Part shown: positions 55,933 to 64,000 of the stretch, piece after piece
Numbering within the stretch: the stretch's first letter is position 1
Layout: every line of letters begins with the position of its first letter
Assembly: GCA_020444165.1 (NCBI GenBank)
Contig: JAHLLK010000013.1
Coordinates: 39,939-103,938 of the forward strand
DNA length: 64,000 nt
Direction of reading: 5' to 3'
Source: Deltaproteobacteria bacterium
Lineage (GTDB): Bacteria; Desulfobacterota; Desulfarculia; Desulfarculales; Desulfarculaceae
Notes under the pieces: model-generated
What the model was told of the DNA's origin: nothing
What the model saw: the letters and a program-made list of their open reading frames with translations, nothing else
The model's database searches: none
Made by a program: the position numbers and the translations under genes

Positions 55933-58056
55933 TTACCCGGCCGCGGCCAGGTTCAGGGTGCGGCCCCAGCGGCGGAGGGTTTCTTCGCGGAGCGGGGCGT
56001 GGGCCGGGTCGGTCAGGTCGGGGTCGTGGGCCAGGAGGTGGGCCAGGAACTCCCGGAGGGGCGGCAGCAGTTCCGCGTCGCCCAGCCAGTCGGCCACCCG
56101 GAAATCCGGCAGCCCGGCTTGGCGGGTGCCCAGGGCCAGGCCCGGTCCCCGGAGGGCGAGGTCGGCTTCGGCCACGGCCAGGCCGTCGGTGGTGGCGGCC
56201 AGGGTGGCCAGGCGGCGGCCGGCCAGTTCGCCGGGCTCGGGCCCGGCCACCAGGAGGCACAGGCCCGGCCGCTCCCCCCGGCCCACCCGGCCCCGGAGCT
56301 GGTGGAGCTGGGAGAGCCCGAAGCGCTCCGCCCCCAGCACGATCATCAGGGTGGCGCCCGGCACGTCCACCCCCACTTCCACCACGGTGGTGGCCACCAG
56401 GATGCGGCAGCGGCCGGCCCGGAAGTTATCCAGCACCTCCTCCTGGGCCGCCCCGCTCATCCGCCCGTGCAACAGCCCCACCGGGGCCTCGGGGAAATAG
56501 GCGGCCAGCCGCTGGTGGGTGGCCACCGCGTCCTGGGCCTCCACCCGGTCCGAGGCCTCCACCAGGGGGCAGATAACGTAGGCTTGCTCCCCCCGGCCCA
56601 GGGCTTCCTTCAAGGCTTCCACCGCCTGGGCCCGCTGGTCAAAAGCCAGCACCCGGGTGGCCACCCGGGGCCCGCCGCCCGGCCGCTGGGGCAGGTCGGA
56701 GAGGTCCAGGTGCCCGCCCAAAGCCAGGTGCAGGGTGCGGGGGATGGGGGTGGCCGAGAGCACCAGGAGATGGGGCCGGGCGCCCTTGCCGGTGAGGGCC
56801 AGGCGGTCCTCCACTCCAAAGCGGTGCTGCTCGTCGATGATCACCAGGCCCAGGTGCTGAAAGTCCAGGCTTTGGGACAGCAGCGCCTGGGTGCCCAGCA
56901 CCACCGCGCCGGCCGCCCCGCCCCGGGCTGCGGCGGCCTGGGCCTGGCGGCGCTCCGGGGCCGGTTGCCCGCCGGCGGCCAACACCACCCCCACCCCCAG
57001 GGGGGCCAGGTACTTGGCCAGCCCGGCCTGGTGCTGGCGGGCCAGCACCTCGGTGGGGGCCATGAAGGCGGTCTGCACCCCGGCTTCGGCGGCCAGGGCG
57101 GCGGCGGCCGCGGCCACCACGGTCTTGCCGGTGCCCACGTCCCCGGCCAGGAGCCGGTACATGGGCCGGGTGTTGGCCAGGTCGCGGCGGATCTCTTGCA
57201 GGGCCGCGTCCTGGCCCGGGGTCAGGCGGAAGGGCAGGCCCTCCAGAAAGCGGGCCAAGAGCCGGCCGGCCGGGCGGATCACCGGGGCGGTGCGCTCCCG
57301 GTCGCGGCGGCGGAGGAGGGACAGGCCCAGCTCGTAATAGAACAGTTCGTTCACGGCCAGGCTCTGCCGCCAGGCGGCCGTGCGGGGGTCCAGGTCCCGG
57401 GCCGGGGCCTCGGCCGTGGGTTGGTGGGCCTGGGTCAGGGCCTCCCCGGCGGCCAGGGGGTACAGCTCCCGGGGCAATTGGCCGAAAAGGGGATCGGCCA
57501 CCCCGGGCAGGGCCCGGCGCAAGAGCTCGCCCAGGATGCGCCGGAGGGAGCCCGCGGGCACGCCCTCCACCTCGGGGTAGCGGGGCAGCACCCGGCCCAG
57601 ATGGGGGTGGTCCGGGCCCACAGTCTCGGCCGGGTACACCTCGGGGTGGGCCATCTGCAGGCCGCCCCGGGGCGCGGCGGTGGGAGTGCCGGCCAGGAAC
57701 AGCTCCTGCCCTGGCGGGTTGGCCTCGAGCTGGGTCTTCTTGAAGCGGAACCACAGGCAGGTGAGCTTGCCCGTGGCGTCGGCCACCTCCAGGAACAGCA
57801 CCTTGCCCCCCTTGCCCAGGCGGCCGGATTTCTGCACCACGCCCTTGACCACCGCGTTCCGGCCTTCCGTGAGCCGGGCGATGGGGGTGACCTCCCGGCG
57901 GTCCTCATAGCGCGAGGGCAAAAACAGCAGCGCGTCGCCCCAGGTGCGGAGCCCCCGGGCGGCCAGGCCGGCCGCGAAGGAGGGCCCCACCCCGGGCAGG
58001 GTGGTGAGCGAGCGGGCCAGCTCCGAGAGCGGAAAGGGGGAAAGGGGTATGTCCAT
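55933..58056 (-). CDS. recG: ATP-dependent DNA helicase RecG
   Basis: A 707-residue helicase that remodels stalled forks and Holliday junctions. The N-terminal wedge domain starts SLTTLPGVGPSFAAGLAARG and includes DALLFLPSRYEDRREVTPIA. Helicase motifs are complete: Walker A LAGDVGTGKTVVAAAAAALA, Ib MAPTEVLARQH, DEQH box VIIDEQHRFGVEDRLAL, III LVLSATPIPRTLHLALGGHL, and the second RecA-like half with YVICPLVEASDRVEAQDAVA, LLHGRMSGAAQEEVLDNFRA, VATTVVEVGVDVPGATLMIV and SQLHQLRGRVGRGERPGLCL. Length and order are normal. It stands alone on the minus strand. Confidence 0.95.
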   Translation of the reverse strand: MDIPLSPFPLSELARSLTTLPGVGPSFAAGLAARGLRTWGDALLFLPSRYEDRREVTPIARLTEGRNAVVKGVVQKSGRLGKGGKVLFLEVADATGKLTCLWFRFKKTQLEANPPGQELFLAGTPTAAPRGGLQMAHPEVYPAETVGPDHPHLGRVLPRYPEVEGVPAGSLRRILGELLRRALPGVADPLFGQLPRELYPLAAGEALTQAHQPTAEAPARDLDPRTAAWRQSLAVNELFYYELGLSLLRRRDRERTAPVIRPAGRLLARFLEGLPFRLTPGQDAALQEIRRDLANTRPMYRLLAGDVGTGKTVVAAAAAALAAEAGVQTAFMAPTEVLARQHQAGLAKYLAPLGVGVVLAAGGQPAPERRQAQAAAARGGAAGAVVLGTQALLSQSLDFQHLGLVIIDEQHRFGVEDRLALTGKGARPHLLVLSATPIPRTLHLALGGHLDLSDLPQRPGGGPRVATRVLAFDQRAQAVEALKEALGRGEQAYVICPLVEASDRVEAQDAVATHQRLAAYFPEAPVGLLHGRMSGAAQEEVLDNFRAGRCRILVATTVVEVGVDVPGATLMIVLGAERFGLSQLHQLRGRVGRGERPGLCLLVAGPEPGELAGRRLATLAATTDGLAVAEADLALRGPGLALGTRQAGLPDFRVADWLGDAELLPPLREFLAHLLAHDPDLTDPAHAPLREETLRRWGRTLNLAAAG

Positions 58057-58282
58057 GGGCTGCCGACTCTCTGGGGGGCGTGGTCCGGGGGCGAATCGTC
58101 CCGGGCCCGGCTCTCCCCCCAGGTTGCGGGGGGATGCTCCCCCCGGGGATAATAAAGAGCAAGATAACGAAATGGCCCGGGTTTAGCAATCGAGGGAGTA
58201 GCACGGGCAGCCGACGCAACCCGCCTCCCGGCTGGGGCACCCCCAGGCGGGATGGCGATGGCTATGGCGCAAGTTCGATAAT

Positions 58283-58435
58283 ACTATGAAGTTTTTTGAG
58301 GGAAGGGGGGTGTGGGGGGAAGGACGCGGGGTCCCCAGAAAAGCTAAGCTTTTCCGGGGGGCAAGGTCCCCTTTTTTTCAAAAAAGGGCCCTTCCCCCCA
58401 CGTTCCCATTTCTTCGAAACTCTCCGGGAGTCTCC
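58283..58435 (+). repeat. Palindromic G/C-run repeat, copy d (long form)
   Basis: ATGAAGTTTTTTGAGGGAAGG, G-run, GTGTGGGGGGAAGGACGCGGGG, an inner AAAAGCTAAGCTTTT palindrome, then GGTCCCCTTTTTTTCAAAAAAGGGCCC (in parts) and TTCCCCCCACGTTCCCATTTC. The outer arms GTGGGGGGAAGG and CCTTCCCCCCAC match copy a. It lies in the gap between recG and purM. Confidence 0.7.
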
Positions 58436-58544
58436 TCCTTCGCTCCCGCCGGGCGGCCCGGGCGCGCTTTCGGAGTCCGGCTTTTTCTGCTAAACTCAAA
58501 CTTTACCCGCACTACCCCCCATCCAGTCGAGGAGTCGGTCCGTC

Positions 58545-59588
58545 ATGAGTCAAGACCGTTACCGCGAGGCCGGCGTAGACATCGCTAAAGGCAATCAATT
58601 TGTTAAGAACATCGGTGAGATGGTCCGCGCCACCCACACCTCGGGGGTCTTGAGCGACCTGGGCGGCTTCGCCGGCATGATGGCCCTGCCCCTGGACAAT
58701 CTCCGGGAACCGGTCCTGGTCACCTCCACCGACGGGGTGGGCACCAAGCTGAAGATCGCCTTCCTCATGAACAAGCACGACACCGTGGGCATCGACCTGG
58801 TGGCCATGTGTGTCAACGACATCGCCATCACCGGGGCCCGGCCCCTGTTCATGTTGGATTACCTGGCCACCGGCACCTTGGAGCTGGGCGTGGCTCAGGA
58901 CGTGGTGGCCGGCATCGCCGAGGGCTGCCGCCAGGCCCGCCTGGCCTTGATCGGCGGGGAAACCGCGGAGATGCCCGGCTTCTATCCCCCCGGGGAGTAC
59001 GACCTGGCCGGCTTCGTGGTGGGCGTGGTGGACCGGGGCAAGATCATCGACGGCTCCAGCGTGGGCAACGGCGCGGCCCTGGTGGGCCTGGGCTCCAGCG
59101 GGCTCCACTCCAACGGCTATTCCCTGGTTCGCCGCATCATTTTCGACGACCTGGGGCTGGGGATCGACGAAAACGTGCCCGAGCTGGGCGGCCCGGTGGG
59201 CGAGGTGCTCTTGACCCCCACCCGCATCTACACCGAGGCCCTGATGGTCATCCAGCGGGACTTCCACCTGCTGGCCGCGGCCCACATCACCGGCGGCGGC
59301 ATCCTGGAGAACCTGCCCCGGGTGCTGCCCGGCTCCCTGAAGGGCGTGGTGCGGCGGGGCTCCTGGCCCGTGCCGCCCATTTTCCCCTTCCTGCAAAAGG
59401 CCGGCAACCTATCCCAGGAGGAGATGCTCCGCACCTTCAACTCCGGCCTGGGGCTCATCATGGTGGTGCCCGGCGAAGAGGCCGAGGAGGTGGTGGACCG
59501 CTTGACCGGCATGGGGGAGACCGCCAGCGTGGTGGGCGAGGTCGCCTCCCGCGAACCCCAGGAGCCCGCGGTGGAGATCGTGGAGTGA
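58545..59588 (+). CDS. purM: Phosphoribosylformylglycinamidine cyclo-ligase
   Basis: A 347-residue enzyme of purine synthesis (FGAM to AIR). The N-terminus YREAGVDIAKGNQFVKNIGE carries the family's Y..aGVdi..gn. VLVTSTDGVGTKLKIAFLMN, DLVAMCVNDIAITGARPLFM and IGGETAEMPGFYPPGEYDLA are the ATP-binding and dimer motifs, followed by GLGSSGLHSNGYSLVRRIIF, AAAHITGGGILENLPRVLPG and MLRTFNSGLGLIMVVPGEEA. The length is normal. Its stop overlaps the GTG of the DUF523 gene (GTGA). Confidence 0.96.
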   Translation: MSQDRYREAGVDIAKGNQFVKNIGEMVRATHTSGVLSDLGGFAGMMALPLDNLREPVLVTSTDGVGTKLKIAFLMNKHDTVGIDLVAMCVNDIAITGARPLFMLDYLATGTLELGVAQDVVAGIAEGCRQARLALIGGETAEMPGFYPPGEYDLAGFVVGVVDRGKIIDGSSVGNGAALVGLGSSGLHSNGYSLVRRIIFDDLGLGIDENVPELGGPVGEVLLTPTRIYTEALMVIQRDFHLLAAAHITGGGILENLPRVLPGSLKGVVRRGSWPVPPIFPFLQKAGNLSQEEMLRTFNSGLGLIMVVPGEEAEEVVDRLTGMGETASVVGEVASREPQEPAVEIVE

Positions 59589-60070
59589 TTCTGGTTTCGG
59601 CTTGCCTTTTGGGACTATGCACCCGCTACGACGGAGGCCACAGCCTGTCCGGCGAAGCCTGGACCCTGTGCCGGGGTAAACAGGTGTTGGCCCTTTGCCC
59701 GGAGATCTTGGGCGGCCTGGGTGTTCCCCGGCCGCCGGCCCATTTTTCGGGGGCGGGTTTCGGGCGGGAGGGCCGGGACGTGCTGGAGGGGCGGGCCCGT
59801 TTGCTGGACTCCGCCGGCCGCGACGTCTCCCCGGCCTTTGTGGCCGGCGCCCGCCGCGCCGCCGGCCTGGCGTGGTTGGCCGGGGTGGGCCTGGCCCTGT
59901 TGAAGGACCGCTCGCCCTCCTGCGGCTGGGACCCCCGGGGCGAAAACCCCCAGGGCGGCCCGGGCCAGGGGGTGTTGGCCGCGCTGCTCGCCCGCCAGGG
60001 GGTGCACGTGCAAGAGATCCGCGCCCGGGCCTGGCGGCCCCTGGCCCCCGCCGCGCCGGGCCGGGCATGA
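59585..60070 (+). CDS. DUF523 domain protein
   Basis: A 161-residue protein. ILVSACLLGLCTRYDGGHS is the family's start (vSaCLlG...RYdG). LALCPEILGGLGVPRPPAHF (cPE..gGl..PR.p.e), VAGARRAAGLAWLAGVGLAL and LLKDRSPSCGWDPR (lK..SPsCG) follow. The conserved Cys residues in SACLLG, LCPE and SPSCG suggest a metal or Fe-S site. The function is not established. The GTG at 59585 overlaps purM, and the end overlaps ispG. Confidence 0.88.
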   Translation: MILVSACLLGLCTRYDGGHSLSGEAWTLCRGKQVLALCPEILGGLGVPRPPAHFSGAGFGREGRDVLEGRARLLDSAGRDVSPAFVAGARRAAGLAWLAGVGLALLKDRSPSCGWDPRGENPQGGPGQGVLAALLARQGVHVQEIRARAWRPLAPAAPGRA

Positions 60071-61176
60071 TCCACACCCGGGAGCATACCCGCCGCCTTA
60101 ACCTGGGCGGCGTACCCCTGGGCCACGGCGCCCCGGTGGTGGTGCAGTCCATGACCACCACCGACCCCGCCGACCCCGCGGCCACCCTGGCCCAGATCCG
60201 GGCCTTGGCCGCGGCCGGCTGCGAGGTGGTGCGTTGCGCCGTGCCCCACGAGGCGGCTGCCCGGGCCCTGGCCTCCATCGTGGACCAGAGCCCCTTGCCC
60301 GTGGTGGCGGACATCCATTTCGACTCCCGCCTGGCCGTGGCCGCGGCCGAGGCCGGGGCGGCCGGGCTCCGGATCAACCCCGGCAACATCGGCGGCGCCG
60401 CGGCCCTGGACCGGGTGGTGGACGCGGCCCGGGCGGCCGGGGCGGTGATCCGGGTGGGGGCCAATTCCGGGTCATTGCCGAAGGATCTCTTGGCCAAGCA
60501 CGGCGGGCCCACCCCCGCGGCCCTGGCCGAGGCGGCGCTCTCCCGGGTGGCCATGCTGGAGGAGCGGGGCTTCACCAACATCAAGGCGAGCCTCAAATCC
60601 TCCCACGTGCCCACCACCCTCGCCGCCTGCCGCCGCTTCGCCGAACTCTCCGACTGCCCCCAGCACCTGGGCATCACCGAGGCCGGGGGACTCATCGCCG
60701 GCACGGTAAAATCCGCGGTGGGCATCGGCGCGCTGCTCCTGGAAGGCCTGGGCGACACCCTCCGGGTCTCCCTCACCGCCGACCCGGTGCGGGAGGTGGA
60801 GGTGGCCTGGCATCTGTTGGCCGCGGTGGGTCTCCGGCGGCGGGGGGTGGAGATCATCTCCTGTCCCACCTGCGGCCGCACCGAGATCGATCTCTTCTCC
60901 CTGGCCGAAAAGGCCGAGCGGGAGCTGGCCCGGGTGCGGGCGCCTTTGACCGTGGCCATCATGGGCTGCGTGGTCAACGGCCCCGGCGAGGCCGCCCAGG
61001 CCGACGTGGGCCTGGCCGGCGGCCGGGGCCAGGGGGTCATCTTCGCCCGGGGCCAAGTGATAAAAAAAGTACCCGAAGCCCGGCTCCTGGCCGAATTCCT
61101 GGCCGAGGTGGCCCGGGCCGAAGCCCAATATCTGGAACAAGTCACCGAAGAGGATAAGAGCGGGGAAAACCCATGA
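60067..61176 (+). CDS. ispG: 4-hydroxy-3-methylbut-2-en-1-yl diphosphate synthase
   Basis: A 369-residue [4Fe-4S] enzyme of the non-mevalonate isoprenoid pathway. [20 protein letters not shown] and [20 protein letters not shown] are the typical start; [50 protein letters not shown] ([10 protein letters not shown]) and [20 protein letters not shown] follow. The cluster ligands are in [20 protein letters not shown] and [20 protein letters not shown], and [19 protein letters not shown] ends the family pattern. The length is that of the short bacterial type. It overlaps proS by four bases. Confidence 0.95.
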   Translation: MIHTREHTRRLNLGGVPLGHGAPVVVQSMTTTDPADPAATLAQIRALAAAGCEVVRCAVPHEAAARALASIVDQSPLPVVADIHFDSRLAVAAAEAGAAGLRINPGNIGGAAALDRVVDAARAAGAVIRVGANSGSLPKDLLAKHGGPTPAALAEAALSRVAMLEERGFTNIKASLKSSHVPTTLAACRRFAELSDCPQHLGITEAGGLIAGTVKSAVGIGALLLEGLGDTLRVSLTADPVREVEVAWHLLAAVGLRRRGVEIISCPTCGRTEIDLFSLAEKAERELARVRAPLTVAIMGCVVNGPGEAAQADVGLAGGRGQGVIFARGQVIKKVPEARLLAEFLAEVARAEAQYLEQVTEEDKSGENP

Positions 61177-62891
61177 AGTTCAGCCAGATGCTCATTCCCA
61201 CCCTGAAAGAGAACCCCAGCGAGGCCGAGGTGGTCAGCCACCAGCTCATGCTGCGCGCGGGGCTGATCCGCAAACTGGCCGCCGGCATCTACACCTGGCT
61301 GCCCCTGGGGCTCCGGGTGGTCCGCAAGGTGGAGCGCATCGTGCGCCAGGAGATGAACCGGGCCGGGGCCCAGGAGATCCTCATGCCCGGGGTGCAGCCG
61401 GCCGAGCTGTGGCAGGAGTCCGGCCGCTGGGAGCATTACGGCCGCGAGCTGTTGCGCTTCGTCGACCGCCACGACAACGAGTTCTGCCTGGCCCCCACCC
61501 ACGAGGAGGTGGTCACCGATCTGGTGCGCCGCGAAGTGCGCTCCTACCGGGACCTGCCGCTGAACCTCTACCAGATCCAGACCAAGTTCCGCGACGAGAT
61601 CCGGCCCCGGTTCGGAGTCATGCGCGCCCGCGAGTTCGTCATGAAGGACGCCTACTCCTTTGACGCCGACGAAGCCGGCAGCATAACTTCTTACGGCTTG
61701 ATGCGCGAGGCCTACCGGGCCATCTTCACCCGCCTGGGGCTCCGCTTCAGCATGGTGGAGGCCGACTCCGGAGCCATCGGCGGCAGCTACAGCCACGAGT
61801 TCATGGTGCTGGCCGACACCGGTGAGGACGCCATCGCCTCCTGCCGCGCCTGCGACTACGCGGCCAACCTGGAAAAGGCCCAGGTGCGGCCCCCGGCCGA
61901 CCCCGCGGCCCCGGCCGCCGTCCCGGTGACCCTGGTGCACACCCCCGCGGCCCACACCGTGGAGGAAGTGGCGGGGTTCCTGGGCATCACCACCGACCTG
62001 GTGGTCAAGACCATGATCTACCTGGCCGACGGCCGCCCCGTGGCCGCCATGGTCCGCGGCGACCGCGAGGTCAACGAGATCAAGCTGAAAAACCTGCTGG
62101 GCGCGGCGAACCTGGAGCTGGCCCCGCCGGTGGTCATCGGTGACGTCACCGGCGGCCCCCTGGGCTTCTCCGGCCCCCTGGGCCTCAAGATCCCCGTGTA
62201 CGCCGACCACGAAGTGGCGCAGCTGCCGGCCATGGTGGTCGGCGCCAACCAGGGCGACCACCACCTCACCGGGGTGAACCTGGGCCGCGATGTGCAGGGC
62301 GCCAGCCTGGCCGACCTGCGTAACGCCGCCCCCGGCGACCTCTGCCCCCGCTGCGGCGGCGAGATGGAGTTCGCCCGGGGCATCGAGGTGGGCCACATCT
62401 TCCGCCTGGGCACCAAGTACAGCGAGGCCCTGGGCGCCACCTACCAGGATGCCCAGGGCCAGTCCCAGACCATCGTCATGGGCTGCTACGGCATCGGGGT
62501 CACCCGCATCGTGGCCGCGGCCATCGAACAAGGCCACGACGACTACGGCATCATCTTCCCCGCCGCCATCGCCCCCCTGTCCGTGGCCCTGGTGGCCATC
62601 GAGCCCGGCGGCGAAAGCCTGGAGGTGGCCCTGAAACTCGCCGCCGAACTGGAAGCCCTGGGCGTGGACACCGCCGTGGACGACCGCGACCTCCGCCCCG
62701 GGGTCAAGTTCAAGGACGTGGACCTCATGGGCATACCCTGCAAGATCGTGGTGGGCCCCAAAGGCCTGGCCAAAGGCCAAGTCGAATTCAAGGCCCGCAC
62801 CGGCGGCCCGGCCCAAATGCTGGACCTCCCCACCGCCGCCGCCACCGTGGCCGCCCTGGTTCAGGAGGCCGGCGGGCGGAGTTTGGATTAG
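61173..62891 (+). CDS. proS: Prolyl-tRNA synthetase (bacterial type)
   Basis: A 572-residue class II synthetase. Motif 1 lies around [20 protein letters not shown]; motif 2 is in [20 protein letters not shown] with [20 protein letters not shown]; motif 3 is in [20 protein letters not shown]. Between motifs 2 and 3 (about residues 225-400) an editing domain is inserted, with [13 protein letters not shown] and [22 protein letters not shown]-terminal anticodon-binding domain starts with [20 protein letters not shown]. All parts are intact. It is the last gene of the purM-DUF523-ispG-proS run. Confidence 0.96.
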   Translation: MKFSQMLIPTLKENPSEAEVVSHQLMLRAGLIRKLAAGIYTWLPLGLRVVRKVERIVRQEMNRAGAQEILMPGVQPAELWQESGRWEHYGRELLRFVDRHDNEFCLAPTHEEVVTDLVRREVRSYRDLPLNLYQIQTKFRDEIRPRFGVMRAREFVMKDAYSFDADEAGSITSYGLMREAYRAIFTRLGLRFSMVEADSGAIGGSYSHEFMVLADTGEDAIASCRACDYAANLEKAQVRPPADPAAPAAVPVTLVHTPAAHTVEEVAGFLGITTDLVVKTMIYLADGRPVAAMVRGDREVNEIKLKNLLGAANLELAPPVVIGDVTGGPLGFSGPLGLKIPVYADHEVAQLPAMVVGANQGDHHLTGVNLGRDVQGASLADLRNAAPGDLCPRCGGEMEFARGIEVGHIFRLGTKYSEALGATYQDAQGQSQTIVMGCYGIGVTRIVAAAIEQGHDDYGIIFPAAIAPLSVALVAIEPGGESLEVALKLAAELEALGVDTAVDDRDLRPGVKFKDVDLMGIPCKIVVGPKGLAKGQVEFKARTGGPAQMLDLPTAAATVAALVQEAGGRSLD

Positions 62892-62894
62892 GAA

Positions 62895-62965
62895 GTTCCC
62901 GGGGGGAAACCTTTTTCTTTGGTGCCCAAAGAAAAAGGATTCCCCCCGCACCCCCTTTCCAAAAA
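62895..62965 (+). terminator. Strong hairpin after proS
   Basis: GGGGGGAAACCTTTTTCTTT and AAAGAAAAAGGATTCCCCCC are nearly complementary around GGTGCCC (about 62901-62948), followed by GCACCCCC TTTCC. It resembles the G/C-run repeat family but its inner arms are different. It probably ends the proS transcript. Confidence 0.6.
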
Positions 62966-63080
62966 GAAAGGCGGTGTGATTTCATTGTGATGGGCTGGTT
63001 AGCGTGATAAGGGCAGGGTTTTTTCGAGCGTAGTTGGGGGAAAGCAGGGAGGCGGAGCCTTCCGGCGGCTGTAGGGGCGC

Positions 63081-64000
63081 ATGGCGCGAATCAATGAAAT
63101 CATAGACGCGGTAAAGGCCTACCACCCGACCGCGGACGTGCTGGCCATTCAGAAGGCCTACGTGTACACGGCCAAGATGCACCACGGCCAGCTCCGGAAA
63201 TCCGGCGAGCCCTACCTGAGCCATCCCTTGGCCGTGGCCTCCCTCATGGCCGAGATGCACATGGACGTGCCCAGCATCTGCGCCGGGCTCCTGCACGACA
63301 CCGTGGAGGACACCGAGGCCACTCTGGGGGATATCACCAGCCTGTTGGGCGCCGAGGTGGCCGCCCTGGTGGATGGGGTGACCAAGATCACCCAGCTCTC
63401 CGCCCCCAGCCAGCAAAGCGCCTCGCCCGACACCGCCCGCCAGGCCGAAAACCTCCGCAAGATGATCCTGGCCATGTCCAACGACATCCGGGTCATCCTG
63501 ATCAAGCTGGCCGACCGCCTGCACAACATGCGCACCCTGGGCCACCTGAACGCCAAAAAGCAGCAGCGCATCGCCCAGGAAACCCTGGACATCTACGCCC
63601 CCATGGCCCACCGCCTGGGGGTGCGGCGCTGGCAGGCCGAGCTGGAGGACCTGTCGCTCTTCTATCTGGAGCCCCAGGTCTACCAGGAGATCAAGGACGG
63701 GGTGGCCGAGCGCCAGAGCGAGCGCCGCAAGTTCATCGAGGAGGTCAAGGGGATCATCCAGGCCGCCATGGCCAAGCACGACATCGCCTGCGATATCTAC
63801 GGCCGGCCCAAGCATTTCTACAGCATCTATCAGAAGATGATCCGCCGCAAGGTGGACATCGCCGGGCTCTACGACCTCATCGCCTTCCGGGTCATCGTGG
63901 AGGAGCTGAAGGACTGTTACGAAGCCCTGGGCGTGATCCACACCCTGTGGAAGCCCATCCCCGGCCGCTTCCGCGACTACATCGGCATGCCCAAGCCCAA
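63081..64000 (+). CDS. RelA/SpoT-family (p)ppGpp synthetase/hydrolase, 5' part
   Basis: An open frame from the ATG at 63081 to the end of the window, 306 residues visible. The hydrolase domain has GQLRKSGEPYLSHPLAVASL (conserved His), CAGLLHDTVEDTEATLGDIT (HD with ED) and LIKLADRLHNMRTLGHL, all intact, so hydrolysis should work. The linker YAPMAHRLGVRRWQAELEDL leads to the synthetase domain, which starts with YGRPKHFYSIYQKMIRRKVD and IAGLYDLIAFRVIVEELKDC. The rest, with the synthetase catalytic Glu and the TGS/ACT domains, lies outside. It is probably a bifunctional Rel enzyme. Confidence 0.93.
   Translation, partial: MARINEIIDAVKAYHPTADVLAIQKAYVYTAKMHHGQLRKSGEPYLSHPLAVASLMAEMHMDVPSICAGLLHDTVEDTEATLGDITSLLGAEVAALVDGVTKITQLSAPSQQSASPDTARQAENLRKMILAMSNDIRVILIKLADRLHNMRTLGHLNAKKQQRIAQETLDIYAPMAHRLGVRRWQAELEDLSLFYLEPQVYQEIKDGVAERQSERRKFIEEVKGIIQAAMAKHDIACDIYGRPKHFYSIYQKMIRRKVDIAGLYDLIAFRVIVEELKDCYEALGVIHTLWKPIPGRFRDYIGMPKP

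Noticed and set aside
59409..62951. A 1180-residue open frame on the minus strand
   Set aside because: It is a mirror of the purM, ispG and proS genes in GC-rich DNA; its composition (Ala, Gly, His, Arg, Gln) is that of an antisense shadow. Other very long antisense frames (for example 2295-4061 and 50341-53853) are rejected for the same reason.

Overview
The window is a high-GC bacterial chromosome segment with densely packed, often overlapping genes (GTGA and ATGA junctions are common). The gene content suggests an anaerobic, Desulfobacterota-like (deltaproteobacterial) organism: two UGA-decoded selenocysteines, a DsrE-like secreted protein, DUF2318 Fe-S membrane proteins, ThyX, CheD with an HDOD protein, and a large hybrid histidine kinase. 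This placement is inferred from gene content only; no rRNA or other taxonomic marker was read.

Layout. (1) 1-17560: a surface-polysaccharide locus. It holds glycosyltransferases, SAM methyltransferases, a PIG-L deacetylase, a WbqC-like protein, a NeuB-type nonulosonate synthase, a PseG-like protein, an SpsF-like nucleotidyltransferase, three radical-SAM/SPASM proteins and three sulfotransferase-like proteins. It is interrupted at 4843-6732 by a lower-GC islet holding an IS3 transposase remnant and one sulfotransferase, bracketed by two copies of a multi-hairpin repeat; a third copy lies at 17735. (2) 17938-22772: a secreted two-repeat protein, tRNA-Ala(CGC), a 55-bp tandem repeat array, then hisB, a lipoprotein, hisA and a methyltransferase. 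(3) 22830-30700: a duplicated envelope module. Each copy has a small exported protein ending in YLRHAS(F/L)LI, a DUF2318 protein, FtsX/MacB-type permeases and a MacB-type ATPase. The layout resembles the accessory genes of the p19/FetMP iron systems, but no p19 or FTR1 gene is present. (4) 30925-43088: an RNase II/R family enzyme, a TlpA-like thioredoxin with an unusual duplicated C-terminal domain, a hemolysin-III protein, a hybrid histidine kinase, cheD, an HDOD gene, recJ, a CoA-binding protein and a lipoprotein. (5) 43575-44692: an IS110-family transposase preceded by a strongly folded leader. (6) 44961-53307: thyX, a large lipoprotein, a LexA-like peptidase without a DNA-binding domain, an amidohydrolase and an SbcD/SbcC-like pair. 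(7) 54114-55777: a two-gene redox unit on the minus strand. A small CxxC thioredoxin-like protein precedes one continuous reading frame with two in-frame UGA codons, which fuses an ArsM-like methyltransferase to an AhpD-like domain. (8) 55933-64000: recG, then purM, a DUF523 gene, ispG and proS in overlapping order, and the 5' part of a relA/spoT homologue.

The most interesting unit is the double-selenocysteine methyltransferase-AhpD fusion. Both UGAs sit where the families carry a redox or metalloid-binding Cys, and each is followed by a hairpin in bacterial SECIS position. Second is the duplicated DUF2318/FtsX module with its unrecognised small proteins. Several dispersed structured repeats are also described.
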